64,000 nt of DNA from an uncultured Parvibacter sp. (lineage in GTDB: Bacteria; Actinomycetota; Coriobacteriia; Coriobacteriales; Eggerthellaceae): NCBI GenBank assembly GCA_910587945.1, contig CAJUNI010000003.1:25856-89855 (forward strand). Reading direction: 5' to 3'. The notes under the pieces were generated by a model, which saw only the letters and a program-made list of their open reading frames with translations, made no database searches and was not told the DNA's origin. The position numbers were made by a program, and so were the translations under genes. Shown one piece after another: positions 42,486 to 50,249 of this stretch; the first letter of the stretch is position 1; each line of letters starts with the position of its first letter.

Positions 42486-43477
42486 TTACTCAAACTCGTC
42501 TAACAGTCCGAGCTTCTCTTTCATCAACAAGATGCGCCGCACCGAGTCGTCAATACGCTCCTCGCTGATGGTGCCAGCCTCGACCCGGCTCACGATGGCA
42601 TCCACGCCTGCCCGCGGGTAACCCGGAAGCAAGAACACGTCAATCCCCGCATCCAGACAAGCCAGCGTAGCATTCACATAGCCCTGCTGGGTCTTACCGT
42701 ACACATTGGTAAGGGCGCCCATCTGCATGCCATCAGTGGTAATAACCCCCTCAAAGCCCATCTCGTTGCGCAGAAGGTCGGTCACAATGACCGAGCTCAC
42801 CGTGGCGATCTTATCGCCATCCAGCGCCGGCACGGTCAAGTGCCCGATCATCACCGAGTCAGCGCCTGCGGCAATGCCTGCGGCAAACGGCACCAAATCC
42901 TGCTCAAGCAGCTGCTCTTTAGTCTTGGTAACCGAAGCCGCGCCTACATGACTGTCTGTGGACGTATCCCCATGCCCCGGGAAGTGCTTGATTGACGTGC
43001 CGACGTTCTTGCTTGCAAACCCTTCCAGGGCACTGGAAATGAGTGTAGCCGCCGTCCCGTAGTCGCTCGAATACGCTCGGGCACCGATAATGGTGTTTGC
43101 AGGGTTGCTGTTCACATCCGCCACCGGTGCGAAATCCCAGTTGAACCCAAGACGGGCGCAGTTGTCCGCGAGCTTAACCGCGTTCTCAAAAGCCACCGTA
43201 GGTCCTTGAGCCTCATAGGTCTGCATAGCATTGATCTGGTACCCAATACCCGCGCCACGTTTCGCGCCATCATAGGTGGTGCCACCGATACGCTGCACGC
43301 GGCCAAGACAATGATCTCGATGGTAAGAAGCCAACTGGCAATGCGCTTAACAATACCGGGCTTGCGAATCTCCTCGATAACAGTGACCGCGGGACGCGGC
43401 CCGCCTTCACGAATAACGACATCGCTGTCAACCACTGCAGCGCCATCCGATGAGAGCCCCTTGATAACATCAGACAT
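42486..43477 (-). pseudogene. GH3 beta-N-acetylhexosaminidase (NagZ-like), deleted and frameshifted
   Basis: Translation from 43477 (MSDVIKGLSSDG, with GAGAGGG upstream) gives a cytoplasmic stub and the start of a TM (WLLTIEIIVLA). The frame then runs into unrelated sequence. In the next frame, from about 43325, a GH3 domain begins abruptly at GRVQRIGG and continues with KHFPGHGDTSTDSHVG and the nucleophile motif TTDGMQM. GRVQRIGG normally follows DEEG deep inside the barrel, so roughly the first third of the domain and the linker are missing. A deletion joining the TM codons to GRVQRIGG also shifted the frame. An intact version would release or recycle wall amino sugars. Confidence 0.8.
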
Positions 43478-43511
43478 AACAAACCCTCTCTCAAAAAAGT
43501 CTCCCCTGTTG

Positions 43512-43548
43512 AAAAAAGTGCCCGACCAGAATCCCCATCCGGCCGGGC
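43512..43548 (-). terminator. Terminator after the second giant adhesin
   Basis: On the minus strand GCCCGGCC (43548-43541) and GGTCGGGC (43527-43520) pair, followed by ACTTTTTTC. It lies between stop 43568 and the GH3 start. Confidence 0.8.
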
Positions 43549-43567
43549 AACGCATTTTCAATCCCGC

Positions 43568-46500
43568 TTATTGTACCTGACGCAAGCGCTTCACACTAGC
43601 CAGGATTTTCTCGCGGTTTATGAACCCAACGGCGCCCGCCGCAAGCACCACAACAGCGATGATGCCCCAGGGCACATCCTGCGTGGCCCCGCTGGTCTTA
43701 GCGAAATCTCCCGCTTCAAGACCCTTTGCCGGACTCCCCAGCCCCGTAGAGCTCAGACGATGATTCGCCAGACCATTCTGCTCAGCGAGCGAGGATCCAG
43801 CGCCCAGCGGACGGTTCATCGGCGTCACCTTGTTGGGCGTAATGTTCGAGTTCAAAGGCTCGCCGTTGATACCCGGTACGATAGGCCCGTTGCCCGTCAC
43901 GTACACCGTCTGGTCGCTGTCAGTGGGATCCGCATGTTCGGCCACAAGCACGGCCTCAGCAATGTCACCACCCACACGCATGTCGCGGTAGACATACTGG
44001 TACACCACCAGACCCTCGTCCATCAGCCCTGATGCATCGAAGGTGATGAACGTGTCGATCTGGCCCGTCGTGGCTGCCGGCACGAAACGGGTCTCGATAC
44101 GCACCGGCTCGTCATTCACATACAACTGCTTGCCATCCATCGTGTGCAACTCGCTCACAATGACGTACTCCTTGCCGCGCACCATGCCCGTGTAGCTGAT
44201 ACGGTCGCGCACCTGAGCCGTCTTGGAATTCTGCAGGTACTTATCCGAGTCGCTCGCATCCGATGCAATAGTATCGATCTCGGCCTTGATGACCTTGACC
44301 GTCTGGGAATCCAAGCCCAGATCCATATCCCCAGCAACAGCACGAGAATCAGACTCGCGCACCAGCACGGTGAACGCCGTCACCTCGCCAGCAGGAACGT
44401 TGCGAGCGTCGAACTCAACCGAAACGGTCTTCTCCGCCTTCGTGCCCTCAGCAGTGAACTCCGTCGTGCCCCAAGCCATGGTGTCGGCCATGCCAGTATA
44501 GACGGGATTGGCCTTTATGCGATCGATACCCTCGGCATCGAATGCCACCGGCCACCCGTCAAACGAGCCCTCAAGCGGATTGAACGCACCCTTTGCGTCG
44601 GCCAGGCCGAGCTCATCCCAGAGCGCCAGACCAAACTCAGACAAACGGCTCGCATCAGGGGCGGCACACACAGGGTTGCCCGTCTCACGGCTCACCAGGA
44701 AGGTGTAGAGCTTGTACTTGGCGCCAGGCACCAGACGCTCCATGGACACTGTGTCAGTAACCGCGGCCTCGGAATCCCCGTGCACCTCCTTCTCTTTCAG
44801 CTCTCCTGTGAGCACCGTGGAAAGACTCGAACCCACAACCTTGTTGGTACGATCCCCGTCGGGAATATAGTACTCGCCACCCGGATTGTCAGGGTCAGGA
44901 TACTTGGTCTTGTCCCCATCACCCGGGCGCCCATCCCCAGGCTCGCCCTTCACGTCGTTCGGGTCATCATCACGGGAGATGTCAGCGCCCGGACGGGTGA
45001 TGACGGTATCGAGGATGATGTCCCCGCCGATCATGTCAGAGGTATCCACCGAATCGAACGGAATGTTCACTGTACCGTTGGGGTCCTTCGGGGTGAAGGG
45101 AACGGTCACCGTCACAGGGTTGCCATGCTTGTCGCACACAGGCTCGCGCTCACCCGTCTCAGGATTGGGTTTCCACAGCGTGCCGGTGATCTCGTACTCA
45201 AGACCGGGCACCAGATCGCGATAGGTGGCCTCGCCGTCCAGCTCGCTGTCCGGATCGGCCATGACAGTCGTAGTCCCCGTCTTGCGGTCGGTAAGCTCAG
45301 CCGTATGCGACGGATCGTCCACCCGCACCTGCTGGTCATAGTCATCAGCCTGCTCATGGGTCGCAACCTGCACCTCAGCACCCGTCTCAGGATCGATCTC
45401 GTAGAGGTACTCGTAGACCACCAGCGTGCGCCCGCGCAGCGGGACCGAGTTGATGGCCAGAGACACCTCGCGCACATCGCTCACAATAGTGTCGCCCATA
45501 TTATCGATATCGCCCTTGGAGGTGAAACGGGTCTCGCCCACAATAGGATTGCCCGCAGCATCGACGATAGGCTCGCCCGTCTCGGGATCCATCAACTTGG
45601 CGCGCAGGATATGGTCAGTGCCAGCCTTGATATCGTTGACCTCCACACGGTCGATGATGACCGCGGTCGGATCGCAGATAAGGTTATGGCCGCCGCGCAG
45701 GCCGTCGCGAGCCTCGGTCCAAACAAAGGATGCCTGACTGCGCTGGTCGTCGATGGTGCCGAACTCGACCTTGTAACCGTCCTTGGAGATGATAAGCTCA
45801 CCGACGGTCACCATGTCCACGTCAGCGTTCTTGGCGACAGGCAGCTCGACCAGCGTATAGCGGTCATAGATGAGGGCGCCCTTGCTGTTATCAGGATTGC
45901 TGGCGCCGAACCAAACACCCTGGTCTTGCACCAACTTGGACTCGTCCACCACCGCGTTCTCGACGTTAGGACGTACATTGCCGTGCTCGTCCTTGTACAG
46001 CGTCCAGCCCGTGACCGCAGCATCAGACGCATTGGTGTTCTCAGTGTGGGGTGTCCACTCGGAAGAGGAATCGAAATAACCGTTATCACCGGTCACAATA
46101 ACATGGGTCTCGCCCGTGGTGAGCGAGGTCATAAGAAACGGAATGCCGCTCCAACGCTCCTGGCTCATCTCGTTAGCCTTGACGAAGGAAAGATCCCCGC
46201 GCTTGACCTGCTCAGCATGCTCGGGCGTCGTGTAGGTCTTAACGTGCTCGATCTTACCTTCGACTGTCACCTTCTGCACAAAGACCTGAGTCTCATCGAG
46301 CAGATACCCGTTCGGTGCCTTGGTCTCACGGATAACGTAGGTACCCAGCGGCAGCACCGGCGTACCTTCCAGGTCATAGTACAGCTCCCCACCCGCGACC
46401 AGATAATCGGGGTGCAAAAGGATCTGGCCATCTTCGTCAGTCGCGAACGTCCAGCTACGCAACAGCTTGTTAGCCGCCTTCGCATCCGCTTCGCTGTCGT

Positions 46501-46729
46501 ACCAGCCGCCGTAGAAGTCGACCTTGTACTCCGCGCCCGCCAAAGTGGCACCACCCTGTGGGTCGTTGTCGTAGATCTGCGCCAACTTGACGGCATCTGC
46601 CCGTGCCTCGTCTGCGGTGTTCATCGTCACAAACATCGCGCACCCGAGAATCAAACAGATGGAAATGATAACTGAGATGACCCCAGTCACGTATTTGCGC
46701 ACATTTGTGCGCGCCCCTTGAGCTCCCAT
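43568..46729 (-). CDS. Second large ester-domain/SpaA surface protein (1053 aa)
   Basis: The start at 46729 (MGAQGARTNVRK) follows GGAGAGAGG. An N-terminal signal/anchor (about 15-40) precedes a Cna_B/SpaA domain (about 60-160: TLAGAEYKVDFYGGWYDSEA) and another near 185. From about 330 a series of T-Q ester (VaFE) modules follows, with ends such as EHADPTDSDQTVYVTG (about 930). The C-terminus has a hydrophobic span (WGIIAVVVLAAGAVGFI) and basic tail, but only imperfect motifs (LSSTG, FAKTS) in place of LPxTG. It may be anchored by a divergent sortase or stay membrane-bound. The promoter-side hairpin at 46762 lies in its leader. Confidence 0.85.
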   Translation of the reverse strand: MGAQGARTNVRKYVTGVISVIISICLILGCAMFVTMNTADEARADAVKLAQIYDNDPQGGATLAGAEYKVDFYGGWYDSEADAKAANKLLRSWTFATDEDGQILLHPDYLVAGGELYYDLEGTPVLPLGTYVIRETKAPNGYLLDETQVFVQKVTVEGKIEHVKTYTTPEHAEQVKRGDLSFVKANEMSQERWSGIPFLMTSLTTGETHVIVTGDNGYFDSSSEWTPHTENTNASDAAVTGWTLYKDEHGNVRPNVENAVVDESKLVQDQGVWFGASNPDNSKGALIYDRYTLVELPVAKNADVDMVTVGELIISKDGYKVEFGTIDDQRSQASFVWTEARDGLRGGHNLICDPTAVIIDRVEVNDIKAGTDHILRAKLMDPETGEPIVDAAGNPIVGETRFTSKGDIDNMGDTIVSDVREVSLAINSVPLRGRTLVVYEYLYEIDPETGAEVQVATHEQADDYDQQVRVDDPSHTAELTDRKTGTTTVMADPDSELDGEATYRDLVPGLEYEITGTLWKPNPETGEREPVCDKHGNPVTVTVPFTPKDPNGTVNIPFDSVDTSDMIGGDIILDTVITRPGADISRDDDPNDVKGEPGDGRPGDGDKTKYPDPDNPGGEYYIPDGDRTNKVVGSSLSTVLTGELKEKEVHGDSEAAVTDTVSMERLVPGAKYKLYTFLVSRETGNPVCAAPDASRLSEFGLALWDELGLADAKGAFNPLEGSFDGWPVAFDAEGIDRIKANPVYTGMADTMAWGTTEFTAEGTKAEKTVSVEFDARNVPAGEVTAFTVLVRESDSRAVAGDMDLGLDSQTVKVIKAEIDTIASDASDSDKYLQNSKTAQVRDRISYTGMVRGKEYVIVSELHTMDGKQLYVNDEPVRIETRFVPAATTGQIDTFITFDASGLMDEGLVVYQYVYRDMRVGGDIAEAVLVAEHADPTDSDQTVYVTGNGPIVPGINGEPLNSNITPNKVTPMNRPLGAGSSLAEQNGLANHRLSSTGLGSPAKGLEAGDFAKTSGATQDVPWGIIAVVVLAAGAVGFINREKILASVKRLRQVQ

Positions 46730-46761
46730 GTGTTTCAACCTCTCTCCGGAAAAGATTAGTA

Positions 46762-46794
46762 GCCCCAGGATACCATAGAAACGGTACCTGGGGC
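46762..46794 (-). promoter_or_regulatory. Inverted repeat upstream of the 46729 start
   Basis: GCCCCAGG (46762-46769) pairs with CCTGGGGC (46787-46794), extended by TACC/GGTA. There is no U-tract directly after it on the minus strand, so it may be an operator or a weak terminator for the BspA fragment. An extended -10-like TGGTATCCT overlaps it. Confidence 0.4.
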
Positions 46795-46830
46795 CACAAT
46801 GAAGATCGAGGAATACGACACGAATACCAA

Positions 46831-47070
46831 TCAATGCTTCCACACAGGAGCAATAACGTTAGAAGCCTTATTGTTGAAATACTTGTACGAAGTCACATTC
46901 GTGACATCCCAACCCCTACAATTCAAAGCGAGCGCTGAACAATAAGCAAACATCTCACCCATATTTGCCACAGACGATGTGTCAAACCCACCTAAACTCA
47001 ATGACTTCAAAGTAGTACTATGCGAAAACATGTTATTCATGTTTTCAACATTACTAGTATCAAAAATCAT
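46831..47070 (-). pseudogene. BspA-like (DUF285 repeat) 3' fragment
   Basis: Seventy-nine codons encode repeats typical of BspA-like surface proteins: FDTSNVENMNNMFSHSTTLK, then FDTSSVANMGEMFAYCSAL. There is no signal peptide or ribosome site, and an in-frame stop lies just upstream, so this is the C-terminal remnant of a larger gene. A longer relative is at 52681-55035. Confidence 0.75.
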
Positions 47071-47131
47071 TATCGAAAAACTTAAGGGTCATGGTCAATA
47101 CGTTTCCAAAAAAAATTGTCATCACCCAAAA

Positions 47132-47222
47132 GCACAGCCCAATGCTGTGCAGTCATCACACCTGCAAGGTGAGAAAAGGCCAGAAAAGGACATCTGGCCC
47201 CAAAAAGGTATCTCCCGATACC
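47132..47222 (+). promoter_or_regulatory. Array of four stem-loops upstream of ssb
   Basis: Within 91 nt lie GCACAGC/GCTGTGC (47132-47150), CACCT/AGGTG (47159-47171), GGCCAGA/TCTGGCC (47178-47199) and GGTATC/GATACC (47207-47222). All arms are perfect. They fill the gap between the BspA remnant and ssb (start 47269). They could be a structured 5' leader, a protein-binding array, or a single-strand initiation site. Confidence 0.55.
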
Positions 47223-47268
47223 CCAGAATTCTCATCTGTAAGCAACCATCCAAGGATAGGAGAAAGAC

Positions 47269-47709
47269 ATGATTAACGCTTGCAACTACGGTACCGTCAT
47301 TGGCCGCCTCGCTCGTGACCCGCAGATCTTCACTAACGAGGACGGCTCCCGCAAGGTGCTCATGACCGTCATGGTGCGCCGCAACTTCAAGCAGAACGGC
47401 ACCTACCAGTCCGACGCTGTGTCGCTGGAGGCCTACCTGCCGAAGGAGTTCAATGCCCCGATCTACAACATGATCCACCAGGGTGACCAGGTGGCCATCA
47501 TGTACACGGTGCGTTCCTCGTCCTACCAGAAGGGCGGCGAGACCATCTGGGCCGAAGCCAAGCAGATCGAGACGATCCAGCTGCTGGAGTCCAAGACCAC
47601 CACGGACGCCCGCCTGGCCGCTCGCAAGGCCGAGGCTGCGCCGGCTCCCGTTGAGGCTGCCCCGGTGGCCGTCGACATGGATGCCGTGCAGATGCCCGCT
47701 ATCGGCTAA
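47269..47709 (+). CDS. ssb: Single-stranded DNA-binding protein
   Basis: The 146-aa OB-fold protein (about 1-108) starts MINACNYGTVIGRLARDPQI, and the SSB pattern continues through TVMVRRNFKQNG and DAVSLEAYLPKEF. A flexible Ala/Pro-rich tail ends MDAVQMPAIG rather than the acidic DDDIPF-type tip that recruits partners, so partner binding may differ from chromosomal SSB. AGGAG precedes the start. Element-encoded SSB protects the transferred strand after conjugation. Confidence 0.9.
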   Translation: MINACNYGTVIGRLARDPQIFTNEDGSRKVLMTVMVRRNFKQNGTYQSDAVSLEAYLPKEFNAPIYNMIHQGDQVAIMYTVRSSSYQKGGETIWAEAKQIETIQLLESKTTTDARLAARKAEAAPAPVEAAPVAVDMDAVQMPAIG

Positions 47710-47725
47710 CAGACGCATGCCGTCG

Positions 47726-47770
47726 CTCCCAACTCGTGAGTTCCTCCGAGTTGGGAGTTTTTTTTTTCTT
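47726..47770 (+). terminator. Terminator after ssb
   Basis: CTCCCAACTCG (47726-47736) pairs with CGAGTTGGGAG (47747-47757), followed by more than ten T residues. Confidence 0.95.
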
Positions 47771-47791
47771 TGGTCGTTCGCAAACCCGTTA

Positions 47792-47811
47792 AGCTGAATC
47801 CAGATTCAGCT
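47792..47811 (+). promoter_or_regulatory. 20-nt palindrome upstream of the 47859 gene
   Basis: AGCTGAATC-ca-GATTCAGCT is a near-perfect palindrome between the ssb terminator and the next start. It is a candidate operator. Confidence 0.4.
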
Positions 47812-47858
47812 GTAAGGTCATGTGCCAACCGGCAAGACAGGACGGAAAGGGGACCACC

Positions 47859-48209
47859 ATGCACACCAACATCAAGACTGTTGTCAATCACAACTTCGAC
47901 ATTGAAATGCAGGCCGCCAGCGAGTTGCTCCACCGTATGACCACCAACAGCCGTCTCATGTTCGAAATCCATGATGATGACGAGGTGGAGGCGCTGCGCC
48001 TGAAAATGTGCGAGATCCGCAAGATCCAGCCTGCCGTTCTCTTCCGTAAGACGAAGGTGCAAGCTGCGCTGCACAACTACGAGGGTGCAGCCAAGATCAC
48101 CGTATCTAACGAAGCACTCATCGAGGCCATGGACGACATGAAAGCCGAGAGCACCGCTTCCGATGCCGACATCCTCGATACGCTGATCAACTGGTATCGT
48201 CTCTGGTAG
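47859..48209 (+). CDS. Hypothetical protein, 116 aa
   Basis: The start at 47859 (MHTNIKTVVNHN) has AAAGGGG 7 nt upstream. The soluble, acidic, mostly helical protein has no known motif. It forms a single-gene unit with a palindrome upstream and a strong terminator downstream, an arrangement shared by several short genes in this region. Confidence 0.75.
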   Translation: MHTNIKTVVNHNFDIEMQAASELLHRMTTNSRLMFEIHDDDEVEALRLKMCEIRKIQPAVLFRKTKVQAALHNYEGAAKITVSNEALIEAMDDMKAESTASDADILDTLINWYRLW

Positions 48210-48219
48210 TGAAACCCTG

Positions 48220-48250
48220 ATACCCAGCCTATAGGCTGGGTATTTTTTTT
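48220..48250 (+). terminator. Terminator
   Basis: ATACCCAGCC-tata-GGCTGGGTAT (48220-48243) is followed by eight T residues. Confidence 0.95.
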
Positions 48251-48261
48251 CAGCCTGCGAA

Positions 48262-48280
48262 CATCGAAGTGCCTTCGATG
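48262..48280 (+). promoter_or_regulatory. Inverted repeat before a 57-aa gene
   Basis: CATCGAA (48262-48268) and TTCGATG (48274-48280) flank a 5-nt loop. TATGCT at 48286-48291 just downstream could be the -10. Confidence 0.35.
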
Positions 48281-48324
48281 CGGTGCTATGCTGCAACTGA
48301 ACGAAACGAAGGGAGGGCCCTATC

Positions 48325-48498
48325 ATGGCCAAGAAACAGAAGATCAAAATGTCCAAAACAGGCCCCATCACCATCACCGCCGAGGCCCTCTTCGACGCTT
48401 CCAAACCCCGTTTCAACGGATACGCCACAGGACACGGCGCCCATGGTCATCGCGGCTACGACCGCAATGCCATGAAGCGCCGCTCCTTGGACTGGTAA
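48325..48498 (+). CDS. Small basic protein, 57 aa
   Basis: A strong GGGAGGG lies about 9 nt before the ATG at 48325. The product starts MAKKQKIKMSKTGPITITAE and ends NAMKRRSLDW; it is basic and His/Gly-rich in the middle (ATGHGAHGHRGY). Promoter-like elements before it and a stable stem-loop after it support a real gene. It has no membrane segment and no recognised family; nucleic-acid binding is possible from charge alone. Confidence 0.7.
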   Translation: MAKKQKIKMSKTGPITITAEALFDASKPRFNGYATGHGAHGHRGYDRNAMKRRSLDW

Positions 48499-48552
48499 AA
48501 AAGAGAGGACCCAAAGAATAGCGACCTCTCTCAAGCGCTATCCTTTGGGTCC
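48497..48552 (-). terminator. Terminator after the second sortase gene
   Basis: GGACCCAAAG (48507-48516) pairs with CTTTGGGTCC (48543-48552), with inner ATAGCG/CGCTAT. On the minus strand it is followed by TCTCTTTTTT, so it mainly serves the sortase gene; it also follows the 57-aa gene on the plus strand. Confidence 0.85.
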
Positions 48553-48610
48553 AAAAGGAGGAAGGAAGGAGAGTTGAGTATATCACTCACATTTCCAACC
48601 TGTCAACACC

Positions 48611-49378
48611 CTACCGCTGAGGTTCCGATGACGCCACGGCAAAATACGCGATGGTGCGCTCGTTTTTCGGCGTGTAGTTATAGCTGCACGTGACCAGCGA
48701 CACAATCTGCGATGGTGCCCTCTCATCGAGCACCACCTCGGCGCCACTCAGGCGGCCCAGATACCAATCGTGAAAGTCGTCCTCATCCTCGAACACACAG
48801 CGCTTCGCAAGCTCCGTGCCGCGGATGATCTCCGCACCCGTCAGCTCCAGCGTCCACACCCGCTCAGGTGTCTGCAGATAGGCCACCGTGTGCTCCTTTG
48901 CCCAACCCTCATTCGAGTACTCGGCGATATCTGAGAACATGCTCCCATCGTGCCAATGATGGCCCAGAATGGCGGTGTTCTCCGTGCCCATAATGCCTTC
49001 CGTGCACTCGGCATCCACAAATGCTGCACCCACCTTGTCAGCCTCACCGGCCGCATTGGTGTGCAGGTACTTCTCTGGGTCATCTGCTGGCGCCTGACAC
49101 ACTGGCTGCGAAATCGAGGTGCCGGGGATCTCGATCCAACCGACCACCTCCGGATTGGCCACCTGAAGGCTGGCCCAATCCACTTCGCGCCACGGGTGCT
49201 CCTCCACCTCCACGGCCATTGGTTTCGAGATGATCTCCCCTACCGACGGCACCCAACCGGTCTCAGCCAACTCGTGATAGCAGAACACACCTGCCACGCC
49301 TACAATGGCGATAGACACAACAACTCGGATAATGCGCCCAGCCCGCTTGCTCGCAGGCGACGCGGCCATCTTCGTCAT
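48611..49378 (-). CDS. Class B-type sortase, second copy
   Basis: The 255-aa protein has an N-terminal TM (about 17-35) and the core: VGWIEIPGTSISQPV, YLHTNAAGEADKVGAAFVD, catalytic His H140 in ILGHHWHDG, Cys C231 in SLVTCSYNYTP and Arg R241 (KNERTIAYF). It is shorter than and divergent from the sortase at 28962, so it probably has different substrates, perhaps the adhesins without classic LPxTG. It stands alone on the minus strand among small plus-strand genes. Confidence 0.9.
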   Translation of the reverse strand: MTKMAASPASKRAGRIIRVVVSIAIVGVAGVFCYHELAETGWVPSVGEIISKPMAVEVEEHPWREVDWASLQVANPEVVGWIEIPGTSISQPVCQAPADDPEKYLHTNAAGEADKVGAAFVDAECTEGIMGTENTAILGHHWHDGSMFSDIAEYSNEGWAKEHTVAYLQTPERVWTLELTGAEIIRGTELAKRCVFEDEDDFHDWYLGRLSGAEVVLDERAPSQIVSLVTCSYNYTPKNERTIAYFAVASSEPQR

Positions 49379-49432
49379 AATGAAACCCCTTTCAAAATCC
49401 CGAATACCCCCAGTATAGCAAAGGAGTCACCT

Positions 49433-49690
49433 ATGGAAAAACGAAAATACCACCTCGGCACCGTGCTGGCCGACTGGGCAGCGGGGCTGGTAGCCACCTT
49501 CCTCATCGGCTGCTGCATCGCAACCGCTGCCGATTTTGTCGCACCTTCTGCTGAGGTTATCCTAATCACCACCCGTATTGGCATAATCGTCATGCTGGCC
49601 CTATTCGCTGTAGCCATTGCACACATCACATTCCTTCTCATCACTGACCGCACGCACATCGAAGACCACACGACATCTGACCCGAAATAA
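49433..49690 (+). CDS. Small two-TM membrane protein, 85 aa
   Basis: The start at 49433 (MEKRKYHLGTVLAD) has AAAGGAG 8 nt upstream. Two hydrophobic helices (about 13-33 and 45-68) are joined by FVAPSAEVIL, and the tail is hydrophilic (TDRTHIEDHTTSDPK). It diverges from the sortase gene with a 54-nt gap containing TATAGC. No family is recognised. Confidence 0.7.
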   Translation: MEKRKYHLGTVLADWAAGLVATFLIGCCIATAADFVAPSAEVILITTRIGIIVMLALFAVAIAHITFLLITDRTHIEDHTTSDPK

Positions 49691-49724
49691 ACTAGGTCTG
49701 CCAAACCAAAAGAAAGGAACTGCC

Positions 49725-50210
49725 ATGGCAAAGTCAGTCAAAACCTTCGTATTTGAAGCCGAACCGAACACCAAGTGCACCATCACACTAGACCTGTCGC
49801 AGACCAACCTAGGCCCCGCCATCTCCATCACAGGCACCATCGTCGTCCACAACCCTAAGACCCACAAGTACGAGACCCAATGCGCCGGCCAATGTCTGAA
49901 CACCATGATCGATTGGTTCCCCCACCTCATGGACGATGAAACCTTCGCCACCCTCTATGACTTGTGGACCCATTGGCATCTCAACGACATGCAGGCGGGA
50001 ACCCCTGCTCAGACCGCGGCCCTCGACCGCGCCCGTAAAACGGGCGAGCTTGATAACTACGACTACACCAAGTCCCTCGAATACTTGAAGACCGTCGGTC
50101 TGTACAGCGACGAATGGTGCGGGTCCCCTTACGTCTATGGCACCAGCTGGCTTCATTGGCCCCTGCCCGATGACGTTATCACCACGGTAACCAACCTGCT
50201 GGAGTCTTAA
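49725..50210 (+). CDS. Hypothetical protein, 161 aa
   Basis: The start at 49725 (MAKSVKTFVFEAEP) follows AAAGGA. The N-terminal half is beta-rich (TKCTITLDLSQTNLGPAISI) and the C-terminal half helical with several Trp (DLWTHWHLNDM, TSWLHWPLPDD). It lies between two membrane-protein genes on the same strand with short gaps, so it is probably in an operon with them. No family is recognised. Confidence 0.75.
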   Translation: MAKSVKTFVFEAEPNTKCTITLDLSQTNLGPAISITGTIVVHNPKTHKYETQCAGQCLNTMIDWFPHLMDDETFATLYDLWTHWHLNDMQAGTPAQTAALDRARKTGELDNYDYTKSLEYLKTVGLYSDEWCGSPYVYGTSWLHWPLPDDVITTVTNLLES

Positions 50211-50249
50211 GTCAACCCCAACCGCCTTAACTGAAAAGAAAGGATACCA

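Noticed and set aside
44144-46675. 843-codon plus-strand open frame
   Set aside because: Antisense to the second large adhesin, same reasoning.
47132-47222. Known riboswitch or T-box before ssb
   Set aside because: The four hairpins do not show a T-box sequence or any riboswitch core I recognise.
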